Shown here: positions 1 to 6,393 of the stretch, piece after piece
Layout: every line of letters begins with the position of its first letter
How positions within the stretch are numbered: the stretch's first letter is position 1
Assembly: GCA_021784635.1 (NCBI GenBank)
Contig: JAJYHS010000013.1
Coordinates: forward strand, 1-8,776
Length of the DNA stretch: 8,776 nucleotides
Source: a bacterium
GTDB lineage: Bacteria; Bdellovibrionota; Bdellovibrionia; Bdellovibrionales; UBA1609
Direction of reading: 5' to 3'
The notes under the pieces: generated by a model
Told to the model about the DNA's origin: nothing
The model's database searches: none
Seen by the model: the letters and a program-made list of their open reading frames with translations, nothing else
Made by a program: the position numbers and the translations under genes

Positions 1-589
1 CCTGATATTGCCTCACTAAATTTTGATCACGAACAAGATCGTCGAATTTAATTTCATTATAAAGTGTAACTTTTGGGAGCCACTCCGAAAGCCAGTGAGC
101 GGCTAACTCTTTAACTTTTGGCACTTCTAGAGATAAGCCGAGTGCCGGTGAACTCAAAATCAAACCATAAAAATCGGAAGGCGAGTGATCAAGTAAAAGT
201 TTGAGGGTGATAAGACCGCCCATCGAGTGGCCGAATAGAAAAAGCGGGGTATTTTTATCCCAAAATTCGGATTTCACAAATCGCGTGACGGCTTCAAGAT
301 CGTCGCTGAAATCTTCAAAGCGGTTAACGTAGCCGCGTTTACCGTCGGAGTGGCCATGCCCGCGTAAATCCCAGGCGAATACGGTGTAGCCTTGTTTGGT
401 AACGGCTTCAGCAAATCGCTCGTAACAGTCAGAGTGCTCGGCAATTCCGTGAGTCACGACGATGGTCGCAGCTGAAGGCGAATGACCGCGTGAACTGCCG
501 ATGTTTTCGTCTTCGCCGGGGCGCCACAGCTGGTAATACAGCTCGACGTCTTGGTACCCCCGCAATGTGCCCTCTAGCCTTTCGATCAT
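1..589 (-). CDS. Serine hydrolase, monoacylglycerol lipase / lysophospholipase-like (partial, 3' end outside window)
   Basis: This is an alpha/beta hydrolase of the serine aminopeptidase S33 (Hydrolase_4) type, the group that includes monoacylglycerol lipases and PldB-like lysophospholipases. It probably hydrolyses a lipid ester, but the substrate cannot be told from sequence. The 196 visible residues include THGIAEHS at 46-53 (oxyanion-hole strand), DLRGHGHSDG at 74-83, and the nucleophile elbow GHSMGG at 120-125 with Ser122 as nucleophile. The catalytic Asp and His lie in the missing C-terminal part. The ATG at 589 is the first in-frame start after an upstream stop (TAG), and an AGGA sits 10 bases before it, so the ribosome site is weak. 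No signal peptide is visible, so the protein is probably cytosolic. It is divergent from the outer-membrane protein gene, with only 69 bases between starts. The family is secure; the exact activity is not. Confidence 0.88.
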   Translation of the reverse strand, partial: MIERLEGTLRGYQDVELYYQLWRPGEDENIGSSRGHSPSAATIVVTHGIAEHSDCYERFAEAVTKQGYTVFAWDLRGHGHSDGKRGYVNRFEDFSDDLEAVTRFVKSEFWDKNTPLFLFGHSMGGLITLKLLLDHSPSDFYGLILSSPALGLSLEVPKVKELAAHWLSEWLPKVTLYNEIKFDDLVRDQNLVRQYQ

Positions 590-644
590 GATACGGATAT
601 CCTAGGCCATGACAGTGTGGCATTCAACAAAACAGTTGAGACAC

Positions 645-651
645 AGAGAGG
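645..651 (+). promoter_or_regulatory. Ribosome binding site that selects the TTG start at 659
   Basis: AGAGAGG lies 7 bases upstream of TTG at 659, which is good Shine-Dalgarno spacing. The alternative in-frame GTG at 617 has no comparable purine tract. Starting at 659 also places the signal peptide at the very N terminus. Confidence 0.6.
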
Positions 652-658
652 TAATTCG

Positions 659-1177
659 TTGTACAGAACCGCAACTTTGGTTTTATTTCTGTCTTTTCTT
701 TTAGTCATTGCCGGTAAAGCCTTTGCGCAGTCAGCGGGCGGTCAAGCCGACTCCTGGCAATTTGGCGCATTTTACGGGCGAGCTTTACCTCACGACGTTT
801 CAAATCAAGACAACATTTTTACGATTTGGGGTCTGCGCCTGTCTGCTCCCATGCCAACAAGCGCATCGCATGGAGGATATTTTGACGGGACGTATACGTC
901 GGGCAACGGCGGCGCAGTTTCGTTACAACAGGTCGCCGGCGGAGTCAGCTTGCAGATTCCCGTTCAATCGTTGGAACTTGGTACGGGCATCGGTCTCAAT
1001 ATAACACGATATACCTCTGATATGGTGACGGGGGCCAAAACTGTTTTAGGTGAGTATTTTACGGGAAGTGTTTTAACCAAAATCACGCCGAGCGTATTGG
1101 CACGGTTTGATATGACCGTGAGTTCGCAACCGGGCACGATTTTGGTATTTGATTTGGGACTCATGTACGACTTTTAA
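659..1177 (+). CDS. Probable outer-membrane beta-barrel protein (small)
   Basis: This is a predicted exported protein of 172 residues when read from the TTG at 659. A longer reading from GTG at 617 gives 186 residues, but it pushes the signal peptide inward and lacks a ribosome site. The N terminus reads as a classical signal peptide: a short start with one Arg, a hydrophobic core (TLVLFLSFLLVIAG), then KAFA followed by QS as a likely cleavage site. The mature part is rich in Gly, Ser and Thr, with alternating polar and hydrophobic residues that resemble antiparallel beta strands. It ends in LGLMYDF. A terminal Phe in a beta strand is the usual recognition signal for the BAM outer-membrane insertion machinery. 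At roughly 145 mature residues it would suit a small, eight-stranded-type barrel. I recognise no specific family, and the function is unknown. No terminator hairpin is visible after the stop. Confidence 0.72.
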   Translation: MYRTATLVLFLSFLLVIAGKAFAQSAGGQADSWQFGAFYGRALPHDVSNQDNIFTIWGLRLSAPMPTSASHGGYFDGTYTSGNGGAVSLQQVAGGVSLQIPVQSLELGTGIGLNITRYTSDMVTGAKTVLGEYFTGSVLTKITPSVLARFDMTVSSQPGTILVFDLGLMYDF

Positions 1178-1249
1178 ACAACACAACAAAAGATCGACGC
1201 TCTAAAGAACGGATATTCTCATTTAGACTCAGCGGTTTGGCGCTATTTT

Positions 1250-1259
1250 TGCGTACGCA
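1250..1259. other. Perfect 10-base palindrome TGCGTACGCA
   Basis: A perfect inverted repeat, TGCGTACGCA, sits in the 113-base gap between the barrel protein and the hypothetical gene at 1291. It is flanked by T runs on both sides. It could be an operator half-site or a weak hairpin, or chance. It is too short to act as a convincing intrinsic terminator. Confidence 0.2.
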
Positions 1260-1290
1260 TTTGGCACTCATCATGCATTTCTTTTCAGGT

Positions 1291-1704
1291 ATGAAGCCAC
1301 AGGACGATTATAAGCAGAAATTCGCCATTTCTATTCTAGAAACGGGATTTTTAGCCGCATTTTTACTGTTTAGCGTCTCGTCATACGCTCGCCAAAGAAT
1401 CGACGTTCGCGCGCATACGCGATTGCTACTCGTCAATTTTGACTACGTTTCGTTGCCGGCGTCATCGGTTCAAGCTTTGCCGCCCAAAATTCAACCGAAA
1501 AACCAAAGACGCCAAAAAGTCGTTTTAATGCAAAAGAAGTCTGATACCTTTGGGACAATCAATGACGGTCGAACGCCAGCTTCAGTTACGCATGGTACGA
1601 TCCCAAACAGCAAACGGCCGACGCTAAGTCGCAGCGATTTGAAGCGCATGATGCGTTTTATGCGGCGAAAAACAAGCGAGGCTTTAGCTGACGAATATGA
1701 CTGA
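1291..1704 (+). CDS. Hypothetical basic protein with N-terminal signal or membrane anchor
   Basis: I do not recognise this protein. Read from ATG 1291 it has 137 residues. Residues 11-33 form one hydrophobic stretch (FAISILETGFLAA onward) ending SSYA before RQR, which suits either a cleaved signal peptide or a single membrane anchor. The rest is strongly basic, with a Pro/Lys/Arg-rich middle (around PPKIQPKNQRRQK). It ends in a probably helical segment rich in Arg and Met (DLKRMMRFMRRK) and an acidic tail (ADEYD). The start is uncertain: TTG 1237 and ATG 1273 are also in frame, and none has a good Shine-Dalgarno. I chose 1291 because it puts the hydrophobic segment nearest the N terminus. Codon use resembles its neighbours, which argues that it is real. 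Its stop directly abuts the nadB stop on the other strand. Confidence 0.5.
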   Translation: MKPQDDYKQKFAISILETGFLAAFLLFSVSSYARQRIDVRAHTRLLLVNFDYVSLPASSVQALPPKIQPKNQRRQKVVLMQKKSDTFGTINDGRTPASVTHGTIPNSKRPTLSRSDLKRMMRFMRRKTSEALADEYD

Positions 1705-3327
1705 TCACGGATAATCTAAATTGTAATGTATTCCGCGTGATTCTTTGCGCGCCAATGCCTGAGAGACAGTAAGGCTCGCAACCGTTGCAATATTGCGAAG
1801 TTCAATAATGTCGGCGTTGGTTTTAAACGACGAATAATATTCGTCGAACTCCTGCAAAATATTAGCAAGCCTACGCTTCGCGCGTTCGAGACGGCGATTG
1901 GTGCGAACAATTCCGACGTACGCCCACATCAGTCGGCGAATTTCATCCCACATGTGAGAAACTAAAATGAGTTCGTCTGTATTTTGTCCCTCAATTTGCC
2001 CGGTTTGCGGACTAAAATCCCGCCTTTTTTGGCGATCGTTCCAGTCGGGAATTGCGGCGTGTTCGATTACCTCTTTGTTGCGTATCCGGTCATTATCGTG
2101 GGCGCGAATCCATTCGGCGGCGTTGTGCGAAAAAACAAGGCATTCAAGAAGCGAGTTTGAAGCCAGGCGATTAGCACCGTGCAATCCGGTGCAAGCGGTT
2201 TCGCCAACGGCAAACAAGTTGGCTACGTCAGTTCGGCCGTGAATATCCGTCTTGACGCCGCCGCAAAGGTAATGTGCCGCCGGTACAACTGGAATTGGCT
2301 CTTTTGACATATCGATGCCAAGTTCAAAACAACGTTTGTAAATCTGTGGAAATCGATCGCGCAAAAATTCGGCGGATTTATGAGTCATGTCGAGAAAAAC
2401 ACAATCAGCACCAGATTTTTTCATTTCGGCATCTATGGAGCGTGCCACAATGTCACGAGGGGCAAGACTCCCGAGCGGGTGATGCTTTTTCATGAACGCT
2501 TCACCTTTATCGTTAATTAGCTCGCCGCCTTCGCCGCGCAATGCTTCAGAGATTAAAAAATTGCGTGAGCTAGAGTGATAGAGGCATGTCGGGTGAAATT
2601 GCATGAATTCCATATTCGCGACTCGCGCGCCGAGTTGGTGGGCCATCGCAATTCCATCGCCGGTGGCACCCTCCCAATTTGAGGTGTAAAGATAAACTTT
2701 ACCCGCGCCCCCAGTCGCAAGTACCGTGTAGCTTGCCGTTTGCACATAAACTTCATTTGTTTTCTTATCAAGGATATAAGCACCAAGGCATTGATCTTGG
2801 TCAAAGTAATGTGGGTCGACTTCGCGTCGGCTGATCAGTTCAACTGCAAAGTGATTTTCGCGGAGTGTGATGTTGGGATTAGCGCGCACACGTGCGAGCA
2901 CCTGGCGGTGAATGTCGAGCCCTGTATGATCGGCAACGTGAAGAATTCGTCGCGCGGTGTGGCCCCCTTCTCGGCCCAGTGCGATCTTGTGATTGTTATC
3001 CAAATCAAACTGAACGCCCCAATCTTGTAAATCGCGGATTCGGCTCGCGGCTTGAGTGACAACGTGGCGAACTACATTTTCGTCGCAAAGACCGGCGCCG
3101 GCGACAAGCGTATCTTGCGTGTGTTTTTCTAGACTATCGTCTGGGACATCGCTCATGACAGCGGCGATTCCGCCTTGAGCCTTTTCGGTATTTGAAAGTT
3201 CAAGATTTGTTTTGCTAATAACCAGAACTCGCCCCGTATTCGCCGCTTTCAGAGCGAAAACGAGTCCTGCGAGTCCAGATCCAATCACTAAAAAATCAAA
3301 ATGTTCGTATTGTGAATGCGAGTTCAT
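1705..3327 (-). CDS. nadB: L-aspartate oxidase
   Basis: NadB oxidises L-aspartate to iminoaspartate using FAD. NadA then converts this to quinolinate in de novo NAD synthesis. The protein is cytosolic and belongs to the succinate dehydrogenase/fumarate reductase flavoprotein family. It has 540 residues, the length I recall for the E. coli enzyme. Visible landmarks are the FAD-binding GSGLAG at 16-21; SNTEKAQGGIAA at 45-56; GREGGH at 118-123, with Glu120 at the position of the E. coli substrate-binding Glu; EFMQFHP at 240-246 with His245; Arg291 in PRD; HYLCGGV at 352-358 with His352; and GANRLASNSLLE at 384-395 with Arg387. The C-terminal helical domain (about 430-540) is intact. The ATG at 3327 has GGGGGAG three bases upstream, rather close but strong. 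No nadA or nadC is adjacent, so it appears to be transcribed alone from the promoter in the gap upstream. Confidence 0.96.
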   Translation of the reverse strand: MNSHSQYEHFDFLVIGSGLAGLVFALKAANTGRVLVISKTNLELSNTEKAQGGIAAVMSDVPDDSLEKHTQDTLVAGAGLCDENVVRHVVTQAASRIRDLQDWGVQFDLDNNHKIALGREGGHTARRILHVADHTGLDIHRQVLARVRANPNITLRENHFAVELISRREVDPHYFDQDQCLGAYILDKKTNEVYVQTASYTVLATGGAGKVYLYTSNWEGATGDGIAMAHQLGARVANMEFMQFHPTCLYHSSSRNFLISEALRGEGGELINDKGEAFMKKHHPLGSLAPRDIVARSIDAEMKKSGADCVFLDMTHKSAEFLRDRFPQIYKRCFELGIDMSKEPIPVVPAAHYLCGGVKTDIHGRTDVANLFAVGETACTGLHGANRLASNSLLECLVFSHNAAEWIRAHDNDRIRNKEVIEHAAIPDWNDRQKRRDFSPQTGQIEGQNTDELILVSHMWDEIRRLMWAYVGIVRTNRRLERAKRRLANILQEFDEYYSSFKTNADIIELRNIATVASLTVSQALARKESRGIHYNLDYP

Positions 3328-3365
3328 GCGCTCCCCCGCGAGTGTTGTTCGTTTGTGACGGATTT

Positions 3366-3395
3366 CTTATGCGCCCAAGAGACGCACACGGTCAA
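3366..3395 (-). promoter_or_regulatory. Candidate sigma-70-type promoter for nadB
   Basis: On the minus strand, TTGACC (3395-3390) and CATAAG (3371-3366) are separated by 18 bases. They match the -35 consensus at 5 of 6 and the -10 consensus at 4 of 6. Transcription would begin near 3359, giving a leader of about 30 bases before the nadB ATG. This is inferred from consensus only. Confidence 0.4.
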
Positions 3396-3422
3396 GAGGA
3401 GGCAATTGTTACAGCTCGCAAC

Positions 3423-3452
3423 TTGCCGCAATAGCAGTTCTCTCTTTAAAAT
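3423..3452 (+). promoter_or_regulatory. Candidate sigma-70-type promoter for the sensor-alr-mla operon
   Basis: TTGCCG (3423-3428) and TAAAAT (3447-3452) are 18 bases apart, matching consensus at 4 of 6 and 5 of 6. Transcription would start near 3459, about 25 bases before the ATG at 3485. The following GAAGGGA (3475-3481) is a good ribosome site. It is the only plausible promoter I see for the five rightward genes. Confidence 0.4.
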
Positions 3453-3484
3453 TAGATGGGCCTTGGCTTTGCTAGAAGGGAATC

Positions 3485-5338
3485 ATGAAAATTCGGCATC
3501 CTTTGATTGTCACTCTGTTTGTCGGCGTGCTTGTGACGGCGACATTAGTCGGGTGGATCGCAGCCAATAAATTTGCAAGCGAAACGCGAAGCGCGCGGCG
3601 AGTTGATGTGACCCATCTACTGGACGCCGTTAGCTCGTGGAGCGTCGCACTCAACCGGTCTTTGAGCGACGAACTCACTGCCCTAATTAACAAAGAGTGG
3701 AATGCGCAGGCGCCCGCTCGAGTTTTTGCTTCGAGCGAATTTCGCGCTTTGGCGCTAGTGACACCTAACGAGAACGGCAACTGGAACATCAATTGGTGGC
3801 GTTCGCGTGTCCCCAACATAACTCAAGATTGGGCCCAAAACGTTTTGCAGCAGTCGAGCGGATTCCCGCTGAAGCCGGGCGATGTATTTTGGCAACGCTT
3901 ACTGTTGCCTAACCAACAAGTTTTGTTTGCCATCGCGGTGCCAATGCGGGTTGTGTCAGGCGCAAAAGTGAAAAATCGAATTGCTGTTGGTTTCGCCGGG
4001 CCCGGATTATTCGCGCTGGCGCCTTTTGCCGACCCGAGCGGTCGTTCCAATTTATTTGTTGTTAATCAAGCCGGTATTGCGGTCGGTTATCCAGAAGTGC
4101 AATACGTCGGTTCGGACATAAACGCTCATCCTGTCGTCGCTGATATGATTGCGGCGCCGTCGGCAGAAAAAATCGAAACATTTTCGATTGGCTATAAAAA
4201 GGCTATTGGCGGTTATGAACATGTACCAAACAGCAATTTGTACGTTGTCGCCACAAGAACATTGCCTGATTGGATCGATATTCTAGCGCCGGCGTTTTTA
4301 CCGGCATTTGAAATTGCAGCTGTGGCGGCGCTGCTGCTCGCGTTGATTGCAGCTATGGTCTTAGGGTTTGAACGTCGCGAGCGGGCACTGTTGAAGGAGA
4401 AGCTCCGTTTGGCAAAAACGAAGGCGGCTGCCGTTGTTGAAGCGAACACCAAGGCCGAAACCCAAAGCCGGGTTGAAGCTCCGACCCAACAAAAAACGGC
4501 GGATTCACTCTTGGATCAAGACGACCTCTTGCGCGGAATTGTCGATTTCTTACGCGGTCCCGTGATTGCCATGTCCGGATATTTACAAGTGCTCGAGTCG
4601 CATCTAACGGGGTCTACTCCAAGTATTAAAGCCGTTAATACACATCGGCAGTTGAGCGACATTGTAAAATCCGTTCGTGAATTTGTTGAGTTTCTCGGAC
4701 GCGAGACGCGCTCGAGTGAGCTGAAGCTGGATGCCATCGACTTGTCGGGCCTTCTGAATGCTGTGATCGCCGTGAAAAAGCCGGCATTGACGAAACAAAG
4801 CGTGCAAATTGAGGATAATTTTCAACCTGATTTGCGCGTGAAAGCGGATTTCACGCGTTTGAAATCGGCATTTGCGACTCTGCTCGGCTTTGCCGGTGAA
4901 TATTTGAGCGACTCGTCTCCTGATAGCGATCGCCGGCTCAAGCTTAGTGCGCAAAAACTCGGAGGAATGGCCCAATTTCGTATCGAAGCTTGTGGGCGGG
5001 AGTTGACTCCGGAAATTCGCCGTAAATTGTTTGCGCCGTTTCAAATTAAGGCAAACAAAAAAGGCGGGCTCGACCTCGCTCTGGCGCGTGCGCGGATTAA
5101 CGAAATGAACGGCGAAGTAACTGTAGAACCAGTCAGCTACAATGGATTTCAAATAGTATGTAAAATTCCAGCGGCAATAAGTGAAACGCCGGCGGAACTA
5201 AAATCAAAAGCGGTACCGCCTGATATTGCCCAAATACTACCGCCGTCGCCAGATGAAAGCGATTCGGCGGCTTCAGAAAATTCAAAAGACGAGTCCGTTA
5301 TACAGATGCCACAGGCAAAAGTTCGAGGTGACGATTGA
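3485..5338 (+). CDS. Membrane sensor protein with Cache-like domain and degenerate histidine-kinase core
   Basis: This is a 617-residue inner-membrane protein with the layout of a two-component sensor kinase. It has a membrane helix at about 7-27, a periplasmic domain at 28-262, a second helix at about 267-293, an Ala/Lys/Glu-rich linker at 296-335, a HisKA-like helical pair at 345-405, an ATPase-like domain at 420-562, and a Pro/Ser/Asp/Glu-rich, probably disordered tail at 563-617. The periplasmic part looks like a Cache/PAS-type ligand domain (LFVVNQAGIAVGYPE at 190-204, NLYVVATRTLP at 251-261). The catalytic core is altered. The H-box region reads DFLRGPVIAMSGYLQVL, where kinases have HELRTPL, so Asp354 replaces the phosphorylated His. 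The N-box Asn positions are Thr465 and Phe469. G1 is ACGRE (502-506) instead of DxGxG, and G2 carries Asp530 in place of a Gly. RKLFAPF (513-519) preserves the F-box shape. I infer a non-catalytic sensor. No response regulator is in the window. Its stop overlaps the start of the next gene. Confidence 0.85.
   Translation: MKIRHPLIVTLFVGVLVTATLVGWIAANKFASETRSARRVDVTHLLDAVSSWSVALNRSLSDELTALINKEWNAQAPARVFASSEFRALALVTPNENGNWNINWWRSRVPNITQDWAQNVLQQSSGFPLKPGDVFWQRLLLPNQQVLFAIAVPMRVVSGAKVKNRIAVGFAGPGLFALAPFADPSGRSNLFVVNQAGIAVGYPEVQYVGSDINAHPVVADMIAAPSAEKIETFSIGYKKAIGGYEHVPNSNLYVVATRTLPDWIDILAPAFLPAFEIAAVAALLLALIAAMVLGFERRERALLKEKLRLAKTKAAAVVEANTKAETQSRVEAPTQQKTADSLLDQDDLLRGIVDFLRGPVIAMSGYLQVLESHLTGSTPSIKAVNTHRQLSDIVKSVREFVEFLGRETRSSELKLDAIDLSGLLNAVIAVKKPALTKQSVQIEDNFQPDLRVKADFTRLKSAFATLLGFAGEYLSDSSPDSDRRLKLSAQKLGGMAQFRIEACGRELTPEIRRKLFAPFQIKANKKGGLDLALARARINEMNGEVTVEPVSYNGFQIVCKIPAAISETPAELKSKAVPPDIAQILPPSPDESDSAASENSKDESVIQMPQAKVRGDD
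5325..5330 (+). promoter_or_regulatory. Ribosome binding site for the coupled TTG start at 5335
   Basis: GAGGTG, inside the last codons of the sensor gene, lies 4 bases before TTG 5335. The sequence TTGA combines the start of the next gene with the TGA stop of the sensor. This arrangement suggests translational coupling between the two signalling proteins. Confidence 0.6.
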
Positions 5339-6393
5339 ACCTTGACGATTTTTTTAGCACGGCTAATAGGGCAACTTCTCAAGACGAACTTATCCAGTTA
5401 TTTTTGTGCGAGGGGGTTCGGAAACTGCGTACTGATCTCGCAGTGTATTTTAAATACGTCGAATCGAAACGGTCGCTGATTGCCGAATCGGCGATCGGCC
5501 TAGAAGCGAATTACATCGACGGTGTCGGGCTGGACCTGCAGGCGCTAGAACCCGGCTTCTATTCCGATCAACTTTTAGAGCCTTGGCGCTTGAGCTCATT
5601 GCAAAATTTTGTGAACGAAGGTCTATGCCGAAAAGACGCACTCATTTTACCGCTGTTAAACGGCAACCTCCCCCAGGGTGTTTTCGTATTTGCGACAAAT
5701 GATAATCAAAATTTGGCCGGCCATGAAAATCAAGATTCATACGGTACGGCCGCTTACGAGATGCAACTAGCGCAAAAATTTGCCAATCAGCGATGCCATG
5801 TTTTATCGCTGCAAGAAAAACTCGCCAGGACTTCCATTTACGACCTCGACTGCGAAGCTTTAAGCGCCGGTTATTTTCGGCAAAAATTGGAGCAAGAGGT
5901 TTCGCGCGCACGTCGAATTAAGAAGCCGGTTTCACTTGTTTTTATTTCCGTTGATCGTTTTTACGATTTGACCCTCGAGGTGCCTCCAGAAACGGTTCGG
6001 CACTTTGTCAAATCGATAGCCGAAATACTGCATAAATTGACCCGCACTAATGACCTGGTCGGCAGAATCGCCCGCGATTTATTTGTTGTTTGTTTGCCGC
6101 ACACTTCGCAATCAGGGGCGATGATCGTGGCTGAAAGAATGAGGCGAATTTTTGTGACGTCTAAATTTAAGGCCATTTTGGGGAGTGTCGGTAAGGTTTC
6201 AGTTCAAGTAAGTGTCAGCGAATATCCAAGTTTGAGCGACGGCGCCGAAGAACTGTTGCGCTCGGCTGAGCGGGCTTTGATTGAGGTCAAAAAGCAAGGC
6301 GCCGATCATGTTGGAGTTGCAAATACGCCACCTCGATTTACGCCCGATTTTTTGGTGAATAATGAAAGAAATACTCCGCCCGTTGCGCGCTGA
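5335..6393 (+). CDS. GAF-like plus degenerate GGDEF-domain protein, possible c-di-GMP receptor
   Basis: This is a soluble 352-residue protein with no signal peptide or membrane helix. Residues 1-150 resemble a GAF-type sensory domain; I judge this from overall pattern only. A short helix (150-165) leads into a GGDEF-fold domain at about 167-328. Recognisable parts are the helix FRQKLEQEVSRARR (181-194), the strand LVFISVDRF (201-209), RTNDLVGRIARDLFVVCLP (237-255), and the closing strand and helix VSVSEYPSL...LLRSAERALIEVKKQGADHV. The signature is ARDLF (246-250) in place of GGDEF, the first Asp of the usual DxD is Ser205, and the NDxxGHxxGD nucleotide-binding segment is lost. Diguanylate cyclase activity is therefore unlikely. 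Arg237-x-x-Asp240 sits five residues before the signature, which is exactly the c-di-GMP inhibitory (I) site. I infer a receptor rather than an enzyme, as in PelD-type GAF/degenerate-GGDEF proteins. Its 3' end overlaps alr by 32 bases. Confidence 0.82.
   Translation: MNLDDFFSTANRATSQDELIQLFLCEGVRKLRTDLAVYFKYVESKRSLIAESAIGLEANYIDGVGLDLQALEPGFYSDQLLEPWRLSSLQNFVNEGLCRKDALILPLLNGNLPQGVFVFATNDNQNLAGHENQDSYGTAAYEMQLAQKFANQRCHVLSLQEKLARTSIYDLDCEALSAGYFRQKLEQEVSRARRIKKPVSLVFISVDRFYDLTLEVPPETVRHFVKSIAEILHKLTRTNDLVGRIARDLFVVCLPHTSQSGAMIVAERMRRIFVTSKFKAILGSVGKVSVQVSVSEYPSLSDGAEELLRSAERALIEVKKQGADHVGVANTPPRFTPDFLVNNERNTPPVAR

Noticed and set aside
429..623. A 64-codon minus-strand open frame covering the start of the hydrolase
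   Set aside because: It is out of frame with the clear GHSMGG hydrolase on the same strand and encodes an Arg-rich, featureless product.
599..627. Possible minus-strand promoter for the hydrolase (TTGAAT, 17-base spacer, TAGGAT)
   Set aside because: Transcription would begin only about 3 bases before the ATG, leaving no room for the ribosome site, and both boxes match consensus at only 4 of 6.
3328..3484. Riboswitch or NAD-responsive operator in the gap between nadB and the sensor gene
   Set aside because: The predicted nadB leader is only about 30 bases, and I could not recognise a structured element or a known operator. Only the candidate promoters are supported.
4604..5152. A 182-codon minus-strand open frame opposite the sensor gene
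   Set aside because: It is antisense to a gene with recognisable domain structure, its product shows no motif, and no ribosome site was evident.
5219..5230. A 12-base sequence (CCTGATATTGCC) identical to positions 1-12, considered as a possible repeat or attachment site
   Set aside because: A few 12-base matches are expected by chance in a window this long. One copy is inside the hydrolase and the other inside the sensor, and the match does not extend.
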